Source: Aquipseudomonas ullengensis
GTDB lineage: Bacteria > Pseudomonadota > Gammaproteobacteria > Pseudomonadales > Pseudomonadaceae
Assembly (NCBI RefSeq): GCF_014174475.1
Contig: NZ_JACJUD010000001.1
Span: 496,001 to 560,000 of the forward strand
DNA length: 64,000 nt
Direction of reading: 5' to 3'
The notes under the pieces were generated by a model. The model was given only the letters and a program-made list of their open reading frames with translations. It was not told the origin of the DNA and searched no databases. Positions 40,764 through 50,109 of this stretch are shown in pieces (the first letter of the stretch is position 1; the number at the start of each line of letters is the position of its first letter). A program made the translations under genes and the position numbers.

Positions 40764-42542
40764 TCAGAACTGAGCGGCATCCAGCAGGAACAACGACTCG
40801 CTACCCGCCTTGACCGAAGCGGTCAGCGAGTGGATACGCGGCAACAGGCGGGCAAAGTAGAAGCGCGCGGTACCCAGCTTGCTCACGTAGAAGTCGTCCT
40901 GATCCTGTTTGGCCAGTGCGGTACGCGCCATCAGGGCCCACATGTAGGCGTAGGCGGTGTAGCCGAATACCTGCAGGTACTCGACCGAGGCGGCGCCGAC
41001 TTCGTTCGGGTTGGCCTTGGCGCGTTCCAGCAGGTCGGCGGTCATCAGCTCCAGGTTGGCGATGGCGCCTTTCAGCGGCTCGATGAACTCGGCCAGCGAC
41101 GCATCGGCGCTGTCGGTGAAGGCTTTAACCTCCTCGGCGAAGTGCTTGTAGAACGCACCGCCACTACCCACCACTTTGCGCCCGACCAGGTCGAGGGCCT
41201 GGATGCCGTTGGTGCCTTCGTAGATCTGGGTGATGCGGCAGTCGCGGATCAGCTGCTCCTGGCCCCACTCACGGACGAAGCCGTGGCCGCCGAAGATCTG
41301 CTGGCCATGCACGGTGGTTTCCAGCGCCATGTCGGTGAGGAAGGCCTTGGCTACCGGAGTCAGCAGGGCAACCAGCTCTTCCGCACGCTTGCGAGTGGCG
41401 GCGTCTTCGCTGTACTTGGCGGTGTCGAGCTGCATGGCGACGTAGCTGGAGAAGGCACGACCGCCTTCGTTCAGCGCCTTCATGGTCAGCAGCATGCGAC
41501 GCACGTCCGGATGCACGATGATCGGGTCGGCAGCCTTGTCCTTGTTCACCGGGCCGGTCGGCGCGCGGCTCTGGATGCGGTCACGGGCGTATTCCACCGC
41601 GTTCTGATAGCTGCGTTCGCCCAGGGACAGGCCCTGGATGCCCACGCCCAGACGCTCGTAGTTCATCATGGTGAACATCGCGGCCAGACCTTTGTTCGGC
41701 GCATCAACGATCCAGCCGGTGGCGCCGTCGAAGTTCATCACGCAGGTGGCCGAGGCCTTGATGCCCATCTTGTGCTCGATCGAACCGCAACCCAGGCTGT
41801 TCTTCTCACCCAGCGAGCCGTCGGCATTGACCATGAACTTCGGCACCAGGAACAGCGAGATGCCTTTCGGGCCAGCCGGCGCGTCGGGCAGCTTGGCCAG
41901 CACCAGGTGGATGATGTTCTCGGTCAGGTCGTGCTCACCACCGGTGATGAAGATCTTGGTGCCGGAAATCTTGTAGCTGCCGTCAGCCTGCGGCTCCGCC
42001 TTGGTGCGGATGATGCCCAGGTCGGTACCGGCATGCGGCTCGGTCAGGCACATGGAGCCCGCCCAGCTGCCGCCGTACATGTTCGGCAGGTATTTCTCTT
42101 TCAGCTCTTCGCTGGCGTGGGCGTTGATCGACAGGCAGGCGCCGGCGGTCAGCATCGGGTACAGGCCGAACGACAGGTTGGCCGAGTTGACCATTTCTTC
42201 GACCTGGGCCGAGATCACCTTGGGCATGCCCATGCCGCCGAACACCGGGTCACCACCCACGCCAACCCAGCCGCCGTCGGCGTAGGTCTGGTAGGCCTCG
42301 GGGAAGCCGGCCGGGGTTTTCACCGCGCCGTCGGTCCAGGAGCAGCCTTCTTCGTCGCCGCTGCGGTTCAGCGGGGCGATGGTGCCGGCAGTGACTTTGC
42401 CCGCCTCTTCGAGGATGGCGGCGGCGGTCTCTTCATCGACCACTTCGGCCAGGCCCGGCAGCTGTGCCCACAGCTTGGACACTTCAAATACTTCATTGAG
42501 CACGAAGCGCATATCGCGCAGGGGAGCTTTGTAGTCAGCCAT
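40764..42542 (-). CDS. Acyl-CoA dehydrogenase (DmdC/FadE-like, paralogue 1)
   Basis: A 592-residue flavin enzyme oxidising acyl-CoA in beta-oxidation. The N-terminus MADYKAPLRDMRF is the AcylCoA_DH_N extension of this family; GSMCLTEPHAGTDLG, ISGTKIFITGGEHDL and YEGTNGIQALDL (catalytic Glu in the YEGTN segment) follow, with an extra C-terminal domain ending near residue 590. The start is ATG 42542 (the ORF extends 13 codons further). Paralogues are at 42798 and 46175. The chain-length preference cannot be read from the sequence. Confidence 0.94.
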   Translation of the reverse strand: MADYKAPLRDMRFVLNEVFEVSKLWAQLPGLAEVVDEETAAAILEEAGKVTAGTIAPLNRSGDEEGCSWTDGAVKTPAGFPEAYQTYADGGWVGVGGDPVFGGMGMPKVISAQVEEMVNSANLSFGLYPMLTAGACLSINAHASEELKEKYLPNMYGGSWAGSMCLTEPHAGTDLGIIRTKAEPQADGSYKISGTKIFITGGEHDLTENIIHLVLAKLPDAPAGPKGISLFLVPKFMVNADGSLGEKNSLGCGSIEHKMGIKASATCVMNFDGATGWIVDAPNKGLAAMFTMMNYERLGVGIQGLSLGERSYQNAVEYARDRIQSRAPTGPVNKDKAADPIIVHPDVRRMLLTMKALNEGGRAFSSYVAMQLDTAKYSEDAATRKRAEELVALLTPVAKAFLTDMALETTVHGQQIFGGHGFVREWGQEQLIRDCRITQIYEGTNGIQALDLVGRKVVGSGGAFYKHFAEEVKAFTDSADASLAEFIEPLKGAIANLELMTADLLERAKANPNEVGAASVEYLQVFGYTAYAYMWALMARTALAKQDQDDFYVSKLGTARFYFARLLPRIHSLTASVKAGSESLFLLDAAQF

Positions 42543-42752
42543 GGGCAAATCCTCGAACGATCCAACAAATATGCCGATCATTGAAAACCATGGGGTTCGG
42601 CCGAAGGCTCTGAATCAGCCTTGCCCAGCCTTTTCCCGGTGTATTTCTCAACGATCTGGGGTGGTCGGCCGAGTTTACTCGAACAACTTTTCAGACACAT
42701 AGGGTCGTGTCGTGACCAAAAAGTCACCAACCACTCACGAAGCGCCCAAACG

Positions 42753-42776
42753 AAAAAACCCGCCATTTGGCGGGCT
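42753..42776 (-). terminator. Terminator of the acyl-CoA dehydrogenase gene at 42798-44594
   Basis: On the minus strand CCCGCC-AAAT-GGCGGG followed by six T, 20 bp after the stop. The rest of the 255-bp gap 42543-42797 contains the promoter region of paralogue 1; no operator was recognised. Confidence 0.85.
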
Positions 42777-42797
42777 CTTACGTCACTCAACCGCTGG

Positions 42798-44594
42798 TCA
42801 GAGAGCGAAATGCTCCGCCGGCAGGCTCATCAGGTTCTCGCTGCCGGCCTCGACTCCGGCCAGGTGACTGGCGGTACGTGGCAGCAGGCGCTTGAAGTAG
42901 AACTCGCAGGTCGCCAGCTTGGCCTGGTAGAAAGCCGCCTCGCCGTTTCCGGCCGCCAGCTTGGCATCGGCCACCAGGGCCATGCGCAGCCAGAAGTAGG
43001 CCAGGACCACGTAGCCGGAATACATCAGGTAGTCCATCGACGCGGCGCCGACTTCGTCCGGGTTCTTCATCGCGGCCATGCCGACCTTCTGGGTCAGCTC
43101 GCCCCACTGCTTGTTCAGCGTCGCCAGCTGCGCCACATGCCCCTTGAGCTGCGGATGCTCGGCCTGGGCCTCGCAGAACTTGTGGACGATCTTGGTGAAG
43201 CCGCGCAGCAGTTTGCCCTGGCTGCCGAGCACCTTGCGCCCGAGCAGGTCGAGGGCCTGGATGCCGTTGGTGCCTTCATAGATAGGCGCGATGCGACAAT
43301 CCCGAACAAGCTGCTCCATGCCCCACTCGCGGATGAAACCGTGGCCGCCGAACACCTGCATGCCGTGGTTGGTCACCTCCAGGCCGGTCTCGGTCATGAA
43401 GGCCTTGCAGATCGGCGTGAGGAAGGCCAGCAGGCTTTCCGCTTCCTCGCGAGCCTCGACGCTGTCGGCACGATGGGCCTGGTCGAGCAGTTGCGCGGTG
43501 AAATAAGCCAGCGCGCGATTGCCTTCGTTGAAGGCCTTCATGGTCAGCAGCATGCGTCGCACGTCGGGGTGGACGATGATCGGGTCGGCGGATTTGTCCG
43601 GCGCCTTGGGCCCGGTCAGCGCGCGCATCTGCAGGCGCTCGGTGGCGTACTTGATGGCGCCCTGGAAGCTGGTTTCACCCAGACACAGGCCCTGCATGCC
43701 GGTACCCAGGCGCGCGTGGTTCATCATGGTGAACATGCAGTTGAGGCCCTTGTTGGCCTCGCCGATCAGGTAGCCGGTGGCGCTGTCGAAGTTCATCACG
43801 CAGGTGGCCGATGCCTTGATGCCCATCTTGTGCTCGATCGAGCCGCAGGAAACGGCGTTGCGTGAACCGACGCTGCCGTCTGCGTTGACATTGAACTTCG
43901 GCACGATGAACAGCGAGATGCCCTTGGTCCCGGCCGGCGCGTCGGGCAGCTTGGCCAGCACCAGGTGAACGATGTTCTCGCTCATGTCGTGCTCGCCGGC
44001 GGAGATGAATATCTTGCTGCCGCTGACCGCGTAGCTGCCGTCGGCCTGTGGCACGGCGCGGGTCTTGATCAGGCCCAGGTCGGTGCCGCAGTGGGCCTCG
44101 GTCAGGCACATGGTGCCGGTCCAGCGGCCCTCGGTGAGCTTGCTCAGGTAGGTCTGCTTCTGCGCTTCGCTACCGTGAGCGTGGATCGCCGACATGGCGC
44201 CGTGGGTCAGGCCCGGGTACATGCCCCAGGAGGTGTTGCTGGCACCGACCATCTCGCTGATCAGCAAGCCGAGGGAATGCGGCAGGCCCTGGCCGCCGTA
44301 GGCCGGGTCGGCCGCCAGGCCGTTCCAGCCGCCCTCGACGTACTGGGCGAAGGCCTCCTTGAAGCCTTTCGGGGTGGTCACCACACCGTTGTCGAACTGG
44401 CATTCCTCTTCGTCGCCACTGCGGTTCAGCGGGGCGATGACCTGCTCACAGAAGCGCGCGCCCTCTTCGAGGATGGCGTTGACCATGTCCGGGGTGGCAT
44501 CGGTGGCGCCCATCGCGGCGTAGCCGGCATGAAAGTCGAAGACGTCATCGATCAGAAAGCGCATATCGCGCAGGGGCGCTTTGTACTCGGGCAT
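42798..44594 (-). CDS. Acyl-CoA dehydrogenase (DmdC/FadE-like, paralogue 2)
   Basis: A 598-residue enzyme beginning [20 protein letters not shown], with [30 protein letters not shown] and YEGTNGIQALDL. It is closely related to the paralogue at 46175. ATG start at 44594. The gap 44595-44705 upstream contains a short TAGGGGC/GCCCCCTA palindrome (44613-44635). Confidence 0.94.
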   Translation of the reverse strand: MPEYKAPLRDMRFLIDDVFDFHAGYAAMGATDATPDMVNAILEEGARFCEQVIAPLNRSGDEEECQFDNGVVTTPKGFKEAFAQYVEGGWNGLAADPAYGGQGLPHSLGLLISEMVGASNTSWGMYPGLTHGAMSAIHAHGSEAQKQTYLSKLTEGRWTGTMCLTEAHCGTDLGLIKTRAVPQADGSYAVSGSKIFISAGEHDMSENIVHLVLAKLPDAPAGTKGISLFIVPKFNVNADGSVGSRNAVSCGSIEHKMGIKASATCVMNFDSATGYLIGEANKGLNCMFTMMNHARLGTGMQGLCLGETSFQGAIKYATERLQMRALTGPKAPDKSADPIIVHPDVRRMLLTMKAFNEGNRALAYFTAQLLDQAHRADSVEAREEAESLLAFLTPICKAFMTETGLEVTNHGMQVFGGHGFIREWGMEQLVRDCRIAPIYEGTNGIQALDLLGRKVLGSQGKLLRGFTKIVHKFCEAQAEHPQLKGHVAQLATLNKQWGELTQKVGMAAMKNPDEVGAASMDYLMYSGYVVLAYFWLRMALVADAKLAAGNGEAAFYQAKLATCEFYFKRLLPRTASHLAGVEAGSENLMSLPAEHFAL

Positions 44595-44705
44595 GCTGGC
44601 TTCTCCGTCAGCTAGGGGCGTGGATTAGCCCCCTACGCTACGACCGGTACCGCCCGCCAACAATCATCCTGCGCCTGCTGAATACAGCGCCATTACCCGG
44701 CGGCG

Positions 44706-45992
44706 TCAGCTGTTCGCCGCTTCCAGCTTGACCGCGCCACGCCGCTGGCCGGGGCTACGGATACAGTTGCGCCCGGCGCTCTTGGCGCTGTAGAGCGCCT
44801 TGTCGGCGGCCTTGATCACCTCTTCCGGCGTGCCCTGCTGGCCACGCTCGGCCACACCGATGCTGACGGTCACCGACACTTCCGAGGCCGCGCCACCAGA
44901 GCGGCGCTGTTTGCCCTGTTTGTCGCTGCGCGGGCGCTGCTGCTTGTCACGCAACTGGATGCGGTAGACCTCGATGGCCTGGCGTACCACTTCGAGGTGC
45001 GGCAAACATTCCTCCAGGGTCTTGCCGGGGAACACCAGGGTGAATTCCTCGCCGCCATAGCGATACGCTCGGCCGCCACCACCGATCTTGCGCAACTGGG
45101 CGGCGACCAGACGCAACACCTGGTCGCCGACATCGTGGCCGTGGGTGTCGTTGAACTTCTTGAAGTGGTCGACGTCGGCCATGGCGATCACATAATTGCG
45201 CCCCAGGCGCTGCAGGCGCTCGTTCAGCACGCGACGCCCCGGCAGACCGGTCAGCTCGTCGCGGAAGGCCATCTGGTAAGCCTCCTGCGCCACCGCAGCG
45301 ATGACCACCAGCATGCTCAGGCTGGTCATCACCTGCAGGGCGTGGGGCAACAGGAAGGTCTTGGGCAGCATCCACAGCAGGCCGAACAGCCCCAGTAGCA
45401 ACGCCGCATGCACCGGACGCGGCTGACGCAGGTACTGCACCAGCAACAGCACGGCGGCGATCAGGAACAGCGGGTAGGTCGGCTGTAGCAGGGTCATCCA
45501 CTCGCCGTGCCAGAGCGGCCACTGCAAACCGCCGAGCCAGGCCTGCAGCTCCTGCGGGAAGCGCTTGGCCAGGGCCAGGGTGACGCTGCCCAGGGCCAGC
45601 AGCACGGCGGCACGCGCCACCAGGTCTTGCAGCAGATGGCTGCGTTCACGCCAGGCGCCATACAGGCCATACAGCAGCGGCAGCAGCAGGCAGCACAGGT
45701 GGAACACCAGCACCGCGTCCTCGCGCACCTTGCCTTGGGCGCGGAAGTAATCGGTCTGCGTATCCAGCAGGAAATAGGCGAGGTACACCGCCACCAGCAG
45801 GGACAGCTCGCGCTGGCGGCCGTAGCCCACGCAGAAGGCGCCACCGAGCAGCAACAGCAGGGTCGGCAATACATTGAACAGCGACAGGAAGAATTCGTTG
45901 AGCGCCGTCAGCTGCGCAACCAGCACCCCGGCGACGAGCAACAACAACGTCGGCAGAAAATGACTGAGGCGAACGGCGGCGAGGATGGGCAA
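44706..45992 (-). CDS. Membrane-anchored diguanylate cyclase (GGEEF)
   Basis: A 428-residue protein making cyclic di-GMP. About seven transmembrane helices span residues 8-235, followed by a C-terminal GGDEF domain with the DELTGLPGRR start, DVDHFKKFNDTHGHDVGDQVL and active site YRYGGEEF. The segment before it (GGGGRAYRY) lacks the RxxD inhibitory I-site. A Lys/Arg/Gln-rich insertion (RDKQQRPRSDKQGKQRR) interrupts the domain before VTVSIGVAER. The start is taken as TTG 45992, which has GGAG 8 nt upstream; no in-frame ATG is nearby. It lies between two acyl-CoA dehydrogenase genes. Confidence 0.88.
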   Translation of the reverse strand: MPILAAVRLSHFLPTLLLLVAGVLVAQLTALNEFFLSLFNVLPTLLLLLGGAFCVGYGRQRELSLLVAVYLAYFLLDTQTDYFRAQGKVREDAVLVFHLCCLLLPLLYGLYGAWRERSHLLQDLVARAAVLLALGSVTLALAKRFPQELQAWLGGLQWPLWHGEWMTLLQPTYPLFLIAAVLLLVQYLRQPRPVHAALLLGLFGLLWMLPKTFLLPHALQVMTSLSMLVVIAAVAQEAYQMAFRDELTGLPGRRVLNERLQRLGRNYVIAMADVDHFKKFNDTHGHDVGDQVLRLVAAQLRKIGGGGRAYRYGGEEFTLVFPGKTLEECLPHLEVVRQAIEVYRIQLRDKQQRPRSDKQGKQRRSGGAASEVSVTVSIGVAERGQQGTPEEVIKAADKALYSAKSAGRNCIRSPGQRRGAVKLEAANS

Positions 45993-46120
45993 GACGAATA
46001 CTCCACCCCGGCTGGGGGCTGGACGACGAGATGCGGCATTTTGCCTGCATGACGACGGCGCGGCATCTGCATTTGCGTAGAAAGTGCACGACTTTGCGAC
46101 CAGTTGCGGTTTTCCAGGCG

Positions 46121-46154
46121 AAAAAAAACCGCAGCTCGAAAGCTGCGGTTTTTC
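46121..46154. terminator. Terminator between an acyl-CoA dehydrogenase and the diguanylate cyclase gene
   Basis: AAAACCGCAGCT-CGAA-AGCTGCGGTTTTT has eight A on one side and five T on the other; on the minus strand it ends the 46175-47980 gene. Confidence 0.9.
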
Positions 46155-46174
46155 TGACCTGAGGTCGGAAGGGC

Positions 46175-47980
46175 TTAGTAGCCCAGGTCGAAGTGGGCTT
46201 CGTCCATTTCCATCAGGTTGTTGGCGCCGGACAGCATCGCTTCGACGTGCGCGCGGGTACGCGGCAGGATACGGGCGAAGTAGAAGCGTGCGGTCTGCAG
46301 CTTGGCCTTGTAGAAGGCTTCGTCAGCAGTACCAGCAGCGATCTTCTCGGCAGCCAGGCGAGCCATGTCGGCCCAGAAGTAGGCCAGGCAGGCGTAACCG
46401 GAGTACATCAGGTAGTCCACCGAAGCGGCACCGACTTCTTCGCGGTCTTTCATCGCGGCCATGCCCACTTTCATGGTCAGGTCGCCCCACTCTTTGTTCA
46501 GCTTGGCCAGCGGCTCGACCAGGCCTTTGATGGCCTCGTTGCCTTCGTTGGTCTGGCAGAACTTGTGCACGATCTTGGTGAAGCCTTTGAGCGCTTCGCC
46601 CTGGGTCATCAGAACTTTACGACCCAGCAGGTCGAGAGCCTGAACACCAGTGGTGCCTTCGTACAGCATGGAGATACGGCTGTCGCGAACGTTCTGCTCC
46701 ATGCCCCACTCGGCGATGAAGCCGTGGCCGCCATAGATCTGTACGCCGTGGTTGGCCGCTTCGAAGCCGACCTCGGTCATGAACGCCTTGGCGATCGGAG
46801 TGAGGAAGGCCAGCATCGCGTCAGCGGCTTTCTTCTCTTCTTCGTTCTGGCTGTGCTGGACGATGTCGACCTGCTTGGCGGTGAAGTACACCATCGCGCG
46901 GTTGCCTTCAGCGAAGGCTTTCATGGTCAGCAGCATGCGACGCACGTCCGGGTGGACGATGATCGGGTCAGCGGCTTTGTCCGGCGCTTTCGGGCCAGTC
47001 AGAGAGCGCATTTGCAGACGCTCGCGAGCGTACTTCAGGCCACCCTGGAAACCGATTTCGGCGTGGGCCAGGCCTTGCAGCGCGGTACCCAGGCGAGCGG
47101 TGTTCATGAAGGTGAACATGCAGTTCAGGCCTTTGTTCGCTGGGCCGATCAGGTAACCGATGGCGCCGTCGAAGTTCATCACGCAGGTGGCGTTACCGTG
47201 GATGCCCATCTTGTGTTCGAGCGAGCCACAGGAAACGGCGTTGCGCGCGCCAACGGTGCCGTCAGCGTTAACCGAGAACTTCGGCACGATGAACAGCGAG
47301 ATCCCTTTGGTGCCTTGCGGCGCGTCGGGCAGGCGGGCCAGCACGATGTGGACGATGTTATCGGCCATGTCGTGCTCACCAGCGGAGATGAAGATCTTGG
47401 TGCCGGAAACCTTGTAGGAACCGTCAGCCTGAGGCTCTGCCTTGGTGCGCAGCATGCCCAGGTCGGTACCGCAATGCGGTTCGGTCAGGCACATGGTGCC
47501 AGTCCACTCGCCGGATACCAGCTTGGTCAGGTAGGTGTGCTTCTGCTCGTCGGTGCCGTGCTCGGAGATGGTGTTCATCGCACCGTGCGACAGGCCCGGG
47601 TACATGCCCCAGGACCAGTTGGACTCGCCAACCATTTCGCTGACAGCCAGACCCAGGGACTCCGGCAGGCCTTGGCCACCGTGTGCAACGTCGTGGGCCA
47701 GGGACGGCCAGCCGCCTTCGACGAACTGCTTGTAGGCTTCCTTGAAACCAGTCGGGGTTTTCACGCCTTCCGGAGACCAGGTGCAACCTTCCAGGTCACC
47801 CACACGATTGAGGGGGGCGATTACCTGCTCACAGAACTTGGCGCCTTCTTCCAGGATGGCGTCAACCATGTCCGGGGTGGCGTCTTGGCAGCCAGGCAGG
47901 CTCTGATAGTGCGCTTCGTAGCCGAGCAGTTCGTCGCGAACGAAGCGGATATCACGCAAGGGGGCCTTGTACTCAGGCAT
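46175..47980 (-). CDS. Acyl-CoA dehydrogenase (DmdC/FadE-like, paralogue 3)
   Basis: A 601-residue enzyme ([20 protein letters not shown]) with [30 protein letters not shown] and [12 protein letters not shown]. The catalytic Glu segment reads YEGTT in this copy rather than YEGTN. ATG start at 47980; a tandem PsrA-type operator lies about 110-135 bp upstream, which would make it fatty-acid inducible. Confidence 0.95.
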   Translation of the reverse strand: MPEYKAPLRDIRFVRDELLGYEAHYQSLPGCQDATPDMVDAILEEGAKFCEQVIAPLNRVGDLEGCTWSPEGVKTPTGFKEAYKQFVEGGWPSLAHDVAHGGQGLPESLGLAVSEMVGESNWSWGMYPGLSHGAMNTISEHGTDEQKHTYLTKLVSGEWTGTMCLTEPHCGTDLGMLRTKAEPQADGSYKVSGTKIFISAGEHDMADNIVHIVLARLPDAPQGTKGISLFIVPKFSVNADGTVGARNAVSCGSLEHKMGIHGNATCVMNFDGAIGYLIGPANKGLNCMFTFMNTARLGTALQGLAHAEIGFQGGLKYARERLQMRSLTGPKAPDKAADPIIVHPDVRRMLLTMKAFAEGNRAMVYFTAKQVDIVQHSQNEEEKKAADAMLAFLTPIAKAFMTEVGFEAANHGVQIYGGHGFIAEWGMEQNVRDSRISMLYEGTTGVQALDLLGRKVLMTQGEALKGFTKIVHKFCQTNEGNEAIKGLVEPLAKLNKEWGDLTMKVGMAAMKDREEVGAASVDYLMYSGYACLAYFWADMARLAAEKIAAGTADEAFYKAKLQTARFYFARILPRTRAHVEAMLSGANNLMEMDEAHFDLGY

Positions 47981-48087
47981 AGCGGTAAACCTCTACGGTG
48001 GATTCCTTGATTTTGTGTGACCGGAACAATCACGGTCGTCTGTGGGATTTCTCCCAGCGCCCGGCAGCCATGAGCTGGCGCAGCAAT

Positions 48088-48114
48088 CAAACAGGCGTTT
48101 GAAACATACGTTTA
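48088..48114. promoter_or_regulatory. Tandem PsrA-type operator upstream of acyl-CoA dehydrogenase paralogue 3
   Basis: CAAAC-AGGC-GTTTG (48088-48101) is a perfect match to the PsrA consensus (C/G)AAAC-N2-4-GTTT(G/C). It is directly followed by a second, overlapping copy GAAAC-ATAC-GTTTA (48101-48114) with one deviation at the last base. PsrA is a TetR-type repressor released by long-chain acyl-CoA and controls beta-oxidation genes in Pseudomonas. The rest of the 225-bp gap 47981-48205 has no gene. Confidence 0.65.
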
Positions 48115-48205
48115 CGCCCCAACCTTGTCAAGCATCCGCCGGTCGCCTGTCAGAACCGTCTTACGATCTTCTGTCCGTCGGCAATACCGCGTTGAAAGCA
48201 GGTTC

Positions 48206-48970
48206 TCAGGCGCGCAGATCGACTGCCGCAGCCGGCTCTTGCAACTGGGAAAGGTTGCGGTACACCTCAAGACTAGGCGTAGAAGCGACAGGCTGCTGGG
48301 CGGGCTCTTCCCCTTCCGCGCTCGCGGCCTCCTCTTCCTTGCTCTCCTCCTCACGCAGACGCCGCTCCTCGGCAGCCGCCACGGCTTCCTCGCGCCGCTG
48401 CTGGGCAATTTGCGCGCGCGCTTCAGCCGCCTGGGCTTGGGCCTGGGCGGCGACACTGCGATCCTGCGCAGACGGTTCGGCCGGCGCCAAAGCGGCGCGC
48501 TGCACCACTTCCATCTTGCGCAGGGTGGCTTCGGGGTCGTTGGGAATCGGGCTGACGTCGATACCAACCTCGCCGCCTACCGCATAGGAACGGCCGTCCG
48601 GGCCACGCTTGAAGGTATAGGTTGGTGCCCCGGCATAAGCGCCGCCCACCGAGGCATGGGCCTGCTCGTGGGTGCGCACCTCACGGTCGCGGCCGGCCAG
48701 TTCGGCGATCTGCGCCTGCTCCTGGCGCAGCTTCTCGGCCTCGCCGGGCGGGGCCTTGCGGTTGTCGGTTTTTTGTTCCGGGCTGTCAGCCTCTTCGCGC
48801 AGCGAAGTCTGCTCGCCGGAAGCGGAAGACGGTGTGGGGGTGGCGGGAGCCTGGTTGGTGCGATTCAGGTCGGGGGAGGAAGGCCCGGCAAATTCAGCGG
48901 ACGACACGGCACGCGCCGACAAGGCTGCCGGCGAAGGCGCGACATAGGACGTGGCGCTGCCGATCTGCAT
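48206..48970 (-). CDS. SprA-related putative metalloprotease (CJM1_0395 family)
   Basis: A 254-residue protein with low-complexity N-terminus, a conserved core REVRTHEQAHASVGGAYAGAPTY (containing HEQAH, a HExxH-like motif, residues about 100-104) and GPDGRSYAVGGEVGIDVSPIPNDP, and a long Ala/Glu/Arg-rich coiled-coil C-terminus. Members are annotated putative metalloproteases; activity has not been shown to my knowledge. No signal peptide. The gene ends before 48205. Followed upstream by a small uncharacterised gene. Confidence 0.82.
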   Translation of the reverse strand: MQIGSATSYVAPSPAALSARAVSSAEFAGPSSPDLNRTNQAPATPTPSSASGEQTSLREEADSPEQKTDNRKAPPGEAEKLRQEQAQIAELAGRDREVRTHEQAHASVGGAYAGAPTYTFKRGPDGRSYAVGGEVGIDVSPIPNDPEATLRKMEVVQRAALAPAEPSAQDRSVAAQAQAQAAEARAQIAQQRREEAVAAAEERRLREEESKEEEAASAEGEEPAQQPVASTPSLEVYRNLSQLQEPAAAVDLRA

Positions 48971-49017
48971 CTCACTCCTCCTCGCCCGATGGCGGGCGAG
49001 CCCTGCTGACTACTCGA

Positions 49018-49314
49018 TCAGGCGCGAGTATCGATCAGGGTACCCAGAACTTCGTCAGCGGTTTCCACGACCTTGGCGCCGGCTTGCGCCTCGGTCTTGC
49101 CGATGGTCAAGGCCACCAGGCTCTGCGCCAGGTCGGCCTGGGAGTTCTGCTCCAGCGCCTGGCTCTGGTTGACCTGCTGCGACTGCGAGGCCTGCTCCGG
49201 CGGCTGTGGTGCCACGGCATTGCCGGCGATATCGACGGCCGCCTGGTCGACACGGCGCTGCCCAGCCTGAATCGCGTTCAGGCCTGAATTGAAGGCGCTA
49301 CCGGTGATTTCCAT
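49018..49314 (-). CDS. Small protein with a flagellar-rod-like N-terminus
   Basis: A 98-residue protein (MEITGSAFNSGLNAIQAGQR). The N-terminal SAFNSGLNAIQAGQRRVDQAAVDIAGNAV pattern resembles the SGLxAxQxRLDVxAxNIAN box of flagellar rod and hook proteins, but the rest (Gln-rich, then ALTIGKTEAQAGAKVVETADEVLGTLID) does not fit a rod subunit. It is 47 nt upstream of the SprA-like gene on the same strand. The function is not known. Confidence 0.7.
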   Translation of the reverse strand: MEITGSAFNSGLNAIQAGQRRVDQAAVDIAGNAVAPQPPEQASQSQQVNQSQALEQNSQADLAQSLVALTIGKTEAQAGAKVVETADEVLGTLIDTRA

Positions 49315-49408
49315 ACTGCTACTCCCTGCGGAGACGGAATGACTGGGTCAATTGAAGCAGAAAATGCTCAAAAAACGTACAAGCAAAAGGCTATGGCCGA
49401 CTGATGGC

Positions 49409-50098
49409 TTATATCTGCCCACTCAGTGGCGCCAGATCAAGGTACGCCGCCACAGCTGCCGGCGAGGCCTCGGCCAGGTGCGCGACCCGCCCCAGGCAAG
49501 GTGCGTCCAGGCGCTCGGCGAGGGTGGCCAGGTTCTCTTCCAGGCGCGAGGTGTGCGGGTCGACGATATTCGCCACCCAACCGGCCAGATGCAGGCCATC
49601 GCGGGCAATGGCTTCGGCCGTGAGCAGCGCGTGGTTGATGCAGCCCAGGCGCACGCCCACCACCAGAATCACCGGCAAACCGAGCGCGATGGCCAGGTCG
49701 GACAGGCTTTCGCGACCCGCCAATGGCACGCGCCAACCGCCGGCGCCTTCGACCAGAGTGAAGTCCGCGCCCTTGCCGAGGATATGCCGTACCGGCCCGA
49801 CCAGCGCCGCCACGGTCAACTCCACGCCCACTTCGCGGGCCGCCAGGTGCGGCGCGATGGCCGGTGCGAAGGCGAAGGGATTGACCTCGGCATAGTCCAG
49901 CGCCAGCGAGCATTCGCCGAGCAACGCCAACGCATCGCTGTTGCGCAGCCCCGCGGCGCTCGGCTCGCAGCCGGATGCCACCGGCTTGGCCGCCGCCGTG
50001 CTCAGCCCGGCCAGGCGCGCGGCATGCAGCAGGCCCGCGGCAATGGTGGTCTTGCCGACTTCGGTGTCGGTGCCGGTGACGAAATAGGCCTGCGTCAT
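49409..50098 (-). CDS. bioD: Dethiobiotin synthetase
   Basis: A 229-residue enzyme converting 7,8-diaminopelargonate to dethiobiotin. P-loop GTDTEVGKTT (about 8-17), KPVASG and EGAGGWRVP are the family motifs. The start ATG is 50098; a longer in-frame ORF runs into bioC and is rejected. It is the last gene of the biotin operon. No bioA (diaminopelargonate aminotransferase) is in the window, so it lies elsewhere. Confidence 0.96.
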   Translation of the reverse strand: MTQAYFVTGTDTEVGKTTIAAGLLHAARLAGLSTAAAKPVASGCEPSAAGLRNSDALALLGECSLALDYAEVNPFAFAPAIAPHLAAREVGVELTVAALVGPVRHILGKGADFTLVEGAGGWRVPLAGRESLSDLAIALGLPVILVVGVRLGCINHALLTAEAIARDGLHLAGWVANIVDPHTSRLEENLATLAERLDAPCLGRVAHLAEASPAAVAAYLDLAPLSGQI

Positions 50099-50109
50099 AT
50101 CTGCCTTCC

